A program made the position numbers and the translations under genes. Below are positions 24,561 through 30,448 of a stretch of 30,448 nt of DNA, piece after piece; position 1 is the first letter of the stretch; the number at the start of each line of letters is the position of its first letter. Below the pieces are notes generated by a model. That model was given only the letters and a program-made list of their open reading frames with translations. It searched no databases and was not told where the DNA came from. Origin of the DNA: Clostridiales bacterium (GTDB lineage: Bacteria > Bacillota > Clostridia > Lachnospirales > WQUN01); assembly GCA_031289625.1 (NCBI GenBank), contig JAITPB010000146.1:1-30448 (forward strand), in the 5' to 3' direction.

Positions 24561-26879
24561 ATGAAAAATGAGTTTAAAGAAACAGTAAAAGCAATATTCA
24601 CAAGATTTGAAAATTCTATGACAGTAATACTCTCAAGATTTTTACTCTCCTTCTTCGCTGCGTGGTTTGGCACAGGTATTTTATCCCGGTCTTTTATGTC
24701 CGCCGCTTCAATGGATTTTTTTAGAAAAAATATTTTCAGAGGAATTTTGATTGAATTTCTTATTGTCTTTATTGTGTTTTATGTTTTAATACCAAGCCAT
24801 AAAAACATCATGAAGATTGTTTTCCTGTTTCTTGTTCTCGCATATTCAGTTCTAGCGGCATATAACTATTCGGGCGGAGTGTCTGATACTCCCGCGTGGC
24901 TGTATGGCATTGCTCTTTGTGTGCCGCCAGTGCTGTCTTTGGTTTACGCACATGAAACAGTGCTGGCTACTTTATCAAAACTTAAAATTCCTGATAAAAG
25001 CCTTCTCATTTTGTATGCGATGTTTGGAATTATGTGCGCTGCGTTTATTTCGGCTGTCACTTGTATGCGTTACTATACATTCAGCGTTTCCAGTTTTGAT
25101 TTTGGGATTTTTGCGCAGATGTTTGACAATATGCGCAAGACAGGTCTGCCATACACCACGCTGGAGCAGTCAGGCGAAATTTTACATTTTCAGGTGCATG
25201 TATCACCGATTTATTATTTGATGCTGCCTTTCTATCTTCTCTTTCCATTCCCCAACACAATTCAAATCCAGCAGGCGATTGTGATTGCCGCAGGCATTAT
25301 TCCGCTCGGACTTTTATGTAAGCGAAAAGGCTTATCCAACACAACCACTTTCTTCATCGGACTGCTTTATATTTTTTTTCCCGCGCTTTCAGGCGGAGCT
25401 ATGTACGACATTCATGAAAATTGTTTTCTGACTGTATTGATTTTGCTGGTGTTTTATGCGCTGGAAACGAAAAATAATCTTTTGCTACTGGTGTCGGCTC
25501 TTTTGGTTTGTGCCGTGAAGGAAGATGCCTCATTTTACATCGTAATAATCGGACTTTATTGTATCCTTCGTTCAGAGCAAAGACGCGGTATTTGCTTGGC
25601 GGCATTCGCAGTGATTTACTTTTTGATCGCGATGAAATTGCTTTCGACCTTTGGAGAAACGAGGCTAGAAGCTGTGCACTTGGGAAATTTCCTATATGAC
25701 AGCAGCAGTGAGGGTGTCATGGGGCAAGTAGTAAAAGCAATCTTTATGAACCCTGCTTATTTTTTTCAAGAATGCGCATCAGGGAATCTCCTGCAATTTT
25801 TAGGATACATGATTTTGCCGCTGGCTGGAATGATATTATATCAAAAAAATTTTACACGCTATGTTTTGTTCATACCTTTTTTGATTTTTACTCTCACTCC
25901 AGGCTGGCCTTATCACAAAGATATCGGCTTTCAATATAATTTCGCCAATACTGGGATTTTCTTTTATCTCGCCATAGATTGCCTCGCGGAATTAAAACCG
26001 GAGAAACGCGATTTACGTCTTTGTATATCTGTGTTCGTGACAGTGGTTTTATTTTCTGCATCAATGTTCCCAAAACTAAATATTATTCCCTTTTATCAAA
26101 AAAATAGAGATAATTTTCAAAATATGGAGCATTTTTTGTCTGCAATCGATATTCCTGAAAACGCCTCTATTACGGTATCGCATTGGTTTACTACGCATTT
26201 ATGGCAGTACAGAACAATGTTTGATCTATCTTCGAATCCCCAAAACACATCCAATACAGAATATATTGTGATCGACGCACGCAATTCTGATTTACTCGAA
26301 GAAGGACAAAAAATGCTTGGGTATTGGGGGAATTATACTTTATTTGATGCGTTACCCGATAAAATAGAAGTCTATAAAAGAACAACCTTGAATCCTAAAG
26401 ATTTACCAACTAATGAGTTAAATGGCATTATAGATTTCGAGAAATATTTAGATGCGCTGAGTAAAACTCCTTACACAATTTTCATCGTAGCACAAGATGA
26501 AGCGTCGAGCTCCATCATACCAGTCACTATGGCTAAATTGAAGAGTTTAGGTGTACAATCCAATTTAGCGGGAAAATATCGCTGGAGTTTTATTGCTATT
26601 TGTGAAAATGACTTGAGTTTATATGAAAAATTATCTGAAGAATCATTGACATATGTTGGGTTCTTGGAAAATGAAGTTCAATATTCACTTAGGAGTGAGG
26701 GCTTTTCTGTGGGAAATAATTGTTCGGTGGTAATTGATGGAAAAGAATATTCTGTAAGTGAGCGTGGATTAAATTTTGTTGTACTGAATAAAGAGACCAT
26801 GCGAGTAGTTGACAGTGTATGTTTTGACACATTTTCATCCGATTTTCCCGCTACACGCACATGGGGGTTTGCTCGATAA
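24561..26879 (+). CDS. DUF2079-family polytopic membrane protein
   Basis: I chose ATG 24561 because GAGGGGG sits 5 nt upstream; the frame is open back to 24510 without a site. The 772-residue product has about 13 hydrophobic helices. It carries the family signature SSFDFGIFAQMFDNMRKTGL, then HFQVHVSPIYYLMLPFYLLF, and later MYDIHENCFLTVLILL and CAVKEDASFYI. DUF2079 proteins are predicted GT-C-like membrane glycosyltransferases, but none in this context has a known acceptor. Beyond about residue 520 the protein is a soluble, probably extracytoplasmic domain with no motif I recognise. The gene looks more AT-rich than its neighbours, especially in its last third, which may mean separate ancestry. 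It ends region 3. Confidence 0.85.
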   Translation: MKNEFKETVKAIFTRFENSMTVILSRFLLSFFAAWFGTGILSRSFMSAASMDFFRKNIFRGILIEFLIVFIVFYVLIPSHKNIMKIVFLFLVLAYSVLAAYNYSGGVSDTPAWLYGIALCVPPVLSLVYAHETVLATLSKLKIPDKSLLILYAMFGIMCAAFISAVTCMRYYTFSVSSFDFGIFAQMFDNMRKTGLPYTTLEQSGEILHFQVHVSPIYYLMLPFYLLFPFPNTIQIQQAIVIAAGIIPLGLLCKRKGLSNTTTFFIGLLYIFFPALSGGAMYDIHENCFLTVLILLVFYALETKNNLLLLVSALLVCAVKEDASFYIVIIGLYCILRSEQRRGICLAAFAVIYFLIAMKLLSTFGETRLEAVHLGNFLYDSSSEGVMGQVVKAIFMNPAYFFQECASGNLLQFLGYMILPLAGMILYQKNFTRYVLFIPFLIFTLTPGWPYHKDIGFQYNFANTGIFFYLAIDCLAELKPEKRDLRLCISVFVTVVLFSASMFPKLNIIPFYQKNRDNFQNMEHFLSAIDIPENASITVSHWFTTHLWQYRTMFDLSSNPQNTSNTEYIVIDARNSDLLEEGQKMLGYWGNYTLFDALPDKIEVYKRTTLNPKDLPTNELNGIIDFEKYLDALSKTPYTIFIVAQDEASSSIIPVTMAKLKSLGVQSNLAGKYRWSFIAICENDLSLYEKLSEESLTYVGFLENEVQYSLRSEGFSVGNNCSVVIDGKEYSVSERGLNFVVLNKETMRVVDSVCFDTFSSDFPATRTWGFAR

Positions 26880-27200
26880 AAAATATGGAATGATGGATCC
26901 TGGCTGAGGGCGGTCGCCTCTACAGTTTACAACAACGTAAACGCAACGCCTCATTCTTTGTAATTCGGAAATTATATCTAACTTCAAATCCGTTATATAC
27001 GAAAACCTGAGGGCGATCAAGTTTCATTGGCTCGCTTGATCAGCCGACAAATTTTATCCGTTCGTGAGTATATAAATGTTTAATCCGCTAAGCCCATTAC
27101 TTTCAAATGAGAGGATGGGCTTTATTTTTTGTGCCATGGGATGCCGTTTTGCGGAAAGCGAACCGCTGGCAAAACGTATAAAAAATCTTTCAACAAAAAG
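26880..27200. other. Intergenic region between the DUF2079 gene and the S10 promoter
   Basis: This stretch of about 320 bases holds no gene that I can support. It contains a 6-bp inverted repeat GTTTAC/GTAAAC (26925-26942), a 7-bp inverted repeat GATCAAG/CTTGATC (27015-27041), and the terminator at 27090-27130. The remaining sequence shows nothing I can name. Confidence 0.6.
27090..27130 (+). terminator. Rho-independent terminator upstream of the S10 operon
   Basis: AAGCCCAT (27090-27097) and ATGGGCTT (27115-27122) form an 8-bp stem. CTTTC and GAGAG inside the loop can extend it with one wobble pair. TTTATTTTTT follows (27121-27130). It probably ends transcription from the DUF2079 side, about 210 nt after that gene. 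Confidence 0.85.
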
Positions 27201-27229
27201 CTTGCATTATTGAGTCCTTTATTGTATAA
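27201..27229 (+). promoter_or_regulatory. Sigma-A-type promoter of the S10 operon
   Basis: TTGCAT (27201-27206), a 17-nt spacer and a perfect TATAAT (27224-27229) lie about 230 nt before rpsJ, just after a terminator. Transcription should begin near 27236. Confidence 0.85.
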
Positions 27230-27235
27230 TACGCA

Positions 27236-27460
27236 GGTTGTGACGGCTGAAAGAGCTGAAGCCCTTAGTTTGAATATGGCACGAGTGTAAAAAAGGGCGT
27301 GAATGTCACTGTATCAGTTTGGATGGGATTGCGAGGTTAAATGACACGCCCGGTCAAGTGTACAGTAACATGCCGCTTTTGGTGATTTCACCTGGGCGGC
27401 GTTTCTGATCCGGCGCGCCTTTGCCCCTTCTCACATTGACGGAAAAGGAGGATTTCTTTC
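27236..27460 (+). promoter_or_regulatory. Structured leader of the S10 operon
   Basis: About 225 nt separate the predicted transcription start from rpsJ. One stem pairs GGGCGT (27295-27300) with ACGCCC (27346-27351), continued by GTCA (27305-27308) with TGAC (27342-27345). A second hairpin has GCCGC/GCGGC (27372-27376, 27396-27400) and GGTGA/TCACC (27381-27385, 27388-27392). GCCCTT (27261-27266) could instead pair with AAGGGC (27293-27298), excluding the first stem. Ribosomal operons are often controlled by r-protein-binding leaders, so autogenous control is plausible. I do not recognise a named leader family. Confidence 0.5.
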
Positions 27461-27772
27461 ATGGCGAATCAAAAAATCAGAATCAGCTTGAAGGCGTTTG
27501 ATCACAAATTGATCGATCAGTCTGTGGCGCAAATCATTGAAACTGCCAAGCGTACCGGCGCGAAAGTGTCCGGCCCGATACCGCTGCCCACAAAGAAAGA
27601 AGTGGTCACGATTTTGAGGGCCGTACACAAATACAAAGATTCCCGGGAGCAGTTTGAAATGAGAACCCACAAAAGGCTGATCGATATTATTATGCCCACG
27701 CCAAAAACAGCGGACGCTCTTATGCGTTTGGATTTACCTGACGGCGTGGATATTATGCTTAAAATGATGTGA
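27461..27772 (+). CDS. rpsJ: 30S ribosomal protein S10
   Basis: The 103-residue product has the length and signature of bacterial S10 (VSGPIPLPTKKEVVTILRAV, SREQFEMRTHKRLIDI). S10 sits in the 30S head, and in other bacteria it also acts in transcription antitermination as NusE. It starts at ATG 27461 with a strong AGGAGG site upstream and is the first gene of the operon, 19 nt before rplC. The C-terminus (GVDIMLKMM) is slightly unusual next to the common GVDIEIKL form. Confidence 0.98.
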   Translation: MANQKIRISLKAFDHKLIDQSVAQIIETAKRTGAKVSGPIPLPTKKEVVTILRAVHKYKDSREQFEMRTHKRLIDIIMPTPKTADALMRLDLPDGVDIMLKMM

Positions 27773-27791
27773 ACAATCAGGAGGCGGGAAA

Positions 27792-28421
27792 GTGAAGAAG
27801 GCAATTGTCGCAAAAAAAATCGGCATGACGCAGATTTTTGGAGATAAGGGCGAGCTGATCCCCGTGACGGTGCTGGAAGCCGGCCCATGTGTGGTGGTAC
27901 AGAAAAAAACATTGGAGAATGACGGATACGCGGCTGTGCAGGTCGGTTTTGGCAAAATCAGGCTGAAATCCGTCAATAAACCCCGCAAGGGCCATTTTGA
28001 CAAAATGAAAGTAGATCCGCAAAAGGCATTGAAAGAATTAAAGCTGGACACATCGGCTCAGTATAATGTCGGTGATGAAATTAAAGCCGATATGTTTACA
28101 GCTGGCGACAGGGTAGACGTGAGCGGCGTTTCAAAAGGCAAAGGCTTTCAAGGCGCGATCAAACGCTTCGGACAGCACCGGGGGCCTATGACACATGGCT
28201 CTAAATACCACAGAGGCCTGGGTTCCATGGGATCTGGAACGACGCCTGGACGCGTTAAAAAAGGTAAACACATGCCTGGCCATATGGGTCACAAAAACGT
28301 CACTATACAAAATCTCGTGGTGATCCGCGCCGATGCGGAAAAGAATGTTTTGCTGCTGAAAGGGCCGATTCCTGGGCCGAAAGGCTCAATAGTGCTTGTC
28401 AAAAATACTGTGAAGGCATAA
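27792..28421 (+). CDS. rplC: 50S ribosomal protein L3
   Basis: This 209-residue protein starts at GTG 27792 behind GGAGGCGGG. It carries L3 hallmarks: the opening KKAIVAKKIGMTQIF, the loop RFGQHRGPMTHGSKYHRGLG that reaches toward the peptidyl transferase centre, and MPGHMGHKNVTIQNL. L3 is an early assembly protein of the large subunit. Length and position between rpsJ and rplD are standard. Confidence 0.98.
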   Translation: MKKAIVAKKIGMTQIFGDKGELIPVTVLEAGPCVVVQKKTLENDGYAAVQVGFGKIRLKSVNKPRKGHFDKMKVDPQKALKELKLDTSAQYNVGDEIKADMFTAGDRVDVSGVSKGKGFQGAIKRFGQHRGPMTHGSKYHRGLGSMGSGTTPGRVKKGKHMPGHMGHKNVTIQNLVVIRADAEKNVLLLKGPIPGPKGSIVLVKNTVKA

Positions 28422-28441
28422 CGGCGAAGGGAGGAAAGGCC

Positions 28442-29062
28442 ATGGCAAGTGTGGATGTATACAATATGCAGGGCGAACAGGTGGATGTTATCGATCTCCC
28501 CGACAGCATTTTTGGCGTGGAAGTCAATGAGCACGCCGTGCATATGGCGGTTGTGCAATATTTGGCCAATCAGCGTCAGGGCACGAAATCCGCCAAAACG
28601 CGCGCAGAAGTCAGAGGCGGCGGGCGCAAACCTTGGCGGCAGAAAGGAACAGGGCGCGCGCGCCAGGGTTCCACGAGAGCGCCGCAATGGACTGGCGGCG
28701 GCGTGGTATTTGCCCCAAAGCCGAGAGACTTTTCCATACGGTTGAATAAAAAGCAGAAAAGGCTGGCGCTAAAATCCGTTTTAACATCAAAAGTGCAGGA
28801 TAAAAAGCTGATTGTACTGGACGCACTCTCGCTGGGAGAAATTAAAACCAAGGAAATGCGGAAGATCTGTGATAATCTGAAGCTGGAAAAAGCGTTGGTT
28901 GTGATCAAAGGGAGCGACAGGAACGTAATTCTGTCCGCGCGCAACATTCCCGATATCAAAACGGCGGCCGTTAATACCATTAATGTTTATGATATTCTCA
29001 AATATGATATGTTTGTCGTCACGAAAGAAGCCGTAGAACAGATGCGGGAGGTGTACGCTTAA
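28442..29062 (+). CDS. rplD: 50S ribosomal protein L4
   Basis: The 206-residue protein starts at ATG 28442 behind GGGAGG. It has the L4 extended loop (TRAEVRGGGRKPWRQKGTGR, then ARQGSTRAPQW) that lines the exit tunnel, and the globular C-terminal part. L4 represses the S10 operon in some bacteria, so it is a candidate ligand for the leader seen upstream of rpsJ, though that is inference. The stop overlaps the next start by one base (TAATG). Confidence 0.98.
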   Translation: MASVDVYNMQGEQVDVIDLPDSIFGVEVNEHAVHMAVVQYLANQRQGTKSAKTRAEVRGGGRKPWRQKGTGRARQGSTRAPQWTGGGVVFAPKPRDFSIRLNKKQKRLALKSVLTSKVQDKKLIVLDALSLGEIKTKEMRKICDNLKLEKALVVIKGSDRNVILSARNIPDIKTAAVNTINVYDILKYDMFVVTKEAVEQMREVYA

Positions 29063-29376
29063 TGGCGGATCTAAAATATTATGACGTGATTCTCAAGCCG
29101 GTGCTGACGGAAAAAAGCATGAACGATATGGCTGTTAAAAAATACGTCTTTCTGGTACATCCCGACGCAACGAAAAATCAGATCAAAGAGGCTGTCGAAA
29201 AATTATTTGAAGGCGCTCATGTGGAAAGAATCAACACAATGAATTACCAAGGCAAAAAAAAGCGGCGCCAGATGAACCGGCGGTACAGCGTCCGGGGCAG
29301 AACGTCCGCACGGAAGAAAGCCGTTGTGCAATTGTCCCAAAACAGCAGGGAAATTGAGTTGTTCCAAGGCATGTAG
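29062..29376 (+). CDS. rplW: 50S ribosomal protein L23
   Basis: This 104-residue protein starts at ATG 29062, sharing one base with the rplD stop, with GGGAGG upstream. It shows YDVILKPVLTEKSMN near the start and YVFLVHPDATKNQIKEAVE, typical of L23, which lies at the tunnel exit and docks trigger factor and SRP. The basic stretch (GKKKRRQMNRRYSVRGRTS) replaces the usual shorter RRLG-type loop but fits the family. Confidence 0.97.
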   Translation: MADLKYYDVILKPVLTEKSMNDMAVKKYVFLVHPDATKNQIKEAVEKLFEGAHVERINTMNYQGKKKRRQMNRRYSVRGRTSARKKAVVQLSQNSREIELFQGM

Positions 29377-29416
29377 TATAGAGTGGCGTGGAGTATAGAA
29401 AGAAGGGATAGTGGAT

Positions 29417-30250
29417 ATGGGCGTCAAGCGATACAAACCCTATACGGCTTCAAGACGGCATATGACAGTGTCAGACTTTGCGGAGGTGACGAAAGCCAAA
29501 CCCGAAAAAAGTTTGGTGACGCACATTCCTAAATCGGCTGGCCGGAATAACCAGGGCAAAATTACCGTGCGCCACATCGGCGGCGGAAGCAAAAAAAAAT
29601 ACAGGATCATTGATTTTAAAAGAGACAAAGACGGAGTTCCCGCCAAAGTGACAGCGATTGAGTACGATCCGAACCGGACAGCCAATATCGCGTTGCTTTT
29701 TTATAACGACGGGGACAAAAGATATATTTTGGCGCCGAATGGCTTAAAAGTCGGGGACAAACTGATGAGCGGCGAACAGGCCGAAATTCGCGTGGGCAAC
29801 GCGCTGCCCATGAAAAATATCCCGGTGGGCGCTGAAATTCATAATTTGGAAATGAAGCCGGGCGCGGGCGGACAGCTGGTTCGTTCGGCGGGTAATGTGG
29901 CGCAGCTGATGGCCAGAGACGCGAAATACGCGACCGTGCGGATGCCTTCCGGGGAGATGCGCCTTCTGCCTGTCAATTGCCGCGCGACGCTGGGACAAGT
30001 GGGCAATCTGGATCACGAGCTGATCAACATCGGCAAAGCCGGCAAGAAGCGTTTGATGGGTATCCGGCCCACCGTCCGCGGCTCCGCTATGAACCCCAAC
30101 GATCACCCGCACGGCGGCGGCGAGGGCCGCGCGCCGATTGGACGCCCAGCGCCGTGTACGCCCTGGGGCAAGCCCGCGCTGGGATATAAGACCAGAAAAA
30201 AGAAAAAAGCTTCCACTAAAATGATCATTCGCGGTCGGAGCAAGAAATAG
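29417..30250 (+). CDS. rplB: 50S ribosomal protein L2
   Basis: I chose ATG 29417 because AGAAGGGA ends 8 nt before it and the resulting MGVKRYKPYT opening matches L2; a GTG at 29411 is in frame but too close to the site. The 277-residue protein has GRNNQGKITVRHIGGG, then RTANIALLFYNDGDKRYILA, and NPNDHPHGGGEGRAPIGR, whose His is important near the peptidyl transferase centre. Length and place in the operon are standard. Confidence 0.98.
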   Translation: MGVKRYKPYTASRRHMTVSDFAEVTKAKPEKSLVTHIPKSAGRNNQGKITVRHIGGGSKKKYRIIDFKRDKDGVPAKVTAIEYDPNRTANIALLFYNDGDKRYILAPNGLKVGDKLMSGEQAEIRVGNALPMKNIPVGAEIHNLEMKPGAGGQLVRSAGNVAQLMARDAKYATVRMPSGEMRLLPVNCRATLGQVGNLDHELINIGKAGKKRLMGIRPTVRGSAMNPNDHPHGGGEGRAPIGRPAPCTPWGKPALGYKTRKKKKASTKMIIRGRSKK

Positions 30251-30269
30251 CCTGTTTAGGAGGACGAGG

Positions 30270-30448
30270 ATGAGCAGATCTCTCAAAAAAGGCCCGTTTA
30301 TTGACGATCACCTGATGCGGAAAGTTCAGGATATCAATAAAACCAACAGCAAAACCGTGATCAAAACCTGGTCGCGCCGTTCCACAATCTTTCCCGAAAT
30401 GATCGGCCTGACCATCGCCGTGCATGACGGGCGTAAGCATGTACCGAT
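30270..30448 (+). CDS. rpsS: 30S ribosomal protein S19, 3'-truncated by the window
   Basis: ATG 30270 follows AGGAGGACG, 19 nt after the rplB stop. The visible 59 residues (MSRSLKKGPFIDDHLMRKV, then KTWSRRSTIFPEMIG and the beginning of VHDGRKHVP) are S19. The gene continues past the window edge. S19 binds the head of the 30S subunit. Confidence 0.97.
   Translation, partial: MSRSLKKGPFIDDHLMRKVQDINKTNSKTVIKTWSRRSTIFPEMIGLTIAVHDGRKHVP

Noticed and set aside
29325..29345. ACAATTGTCC-like stretch within rplW
   Set aside because: It is a single partial unit in a conserved gene with no tandem partner or palindrome.
29411..29416. GTG at 29411 as rplB start
   Set aside because: It lies too close to AGAAGGGA, and the ATG at 29417 gives the usual L2 N-terminus.
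1..30448. CRISPR arrays, tRNA genes or insertion sequences
   Set aside because: I saw no regularly spaced direct repeats, tRNA-like cloverleaf or transposase-like coding sequence in the window.

Overview
The window looks like part of a Firmicutes chromosome, most likely Clostridia. The reasons are strong GGAGG-type ribosome binding sites, frequent GTG and TTG starts, sigma-A-like promoters, a YfhO-type membrane protein, and a canonical S10 ribosomal protein operon (rpsJ-rplC-rplD-rplW-rplB-rpsS) at the right edge. All supported genes are on the + strand. The species cannot be named from the sequence alone.

Region 1 (1-2464) is the 3' part of an NRPS-like gene. It holds an adenylation domain entered just after its A3 core and a degenerate condensation-like domain, with no carrier domain between them. 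A 17-bp perfect hairpin (2523-2565) follows. Then comes an AT-rich gap of about 0.8 kb with a near-consensus promoter (TTGACA-N17-TATTAT, 2666-2694) and a 16-bp palindrome.

Region 2 (3329-19829) reads as one transcription unit of about 16.5 kb. It encodes a two-subunit iterative lipid/polyketide megasynthase of the PUFA-synthase-like ('secondary lipid') type. The first subunit is NMO/ER-like x2 - KS - AT - ACP - KR. The second is KS - AT-like - DH - phosphopantetheinyl transferase. A B12-binding radical SAM enzyme follows with a 4-bp overlap, then a membrane-fusion-like protein, an ABC ATPase and a MacB/FtsX-like permease. A rho-independent terminator closes the unit. The simplest model is that the synthase builds a reduced or unsaturated acyl chain, the radical SAM enzyme modifies it, and the ABC system moves it across or out of the membrane. 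The product is unknown.

Region 3 (19865-27130) has its own promoter. It encodes a YfhO-family GT-C-like membrane protein, an AAA ATPase fused to a PD-(D/E)XK-like nuclease domain that overlaps it by 4 bp, and a DUF2079 polytopic membrane protein. It ends in a terminator.

Region 4 (27201-30448) is the S10 operon. It has a clear promoter and a leader of about 225 nt that can form mutually exclusive stems upstream of rpsJ.

Three copies of a 24-bp palindromic double repeat lie inside the coding sequences of the NRPS-like gene and the second synthase subunit. An 18-A tract lies just after the likely start codon of the membrane-fusion-like gene.
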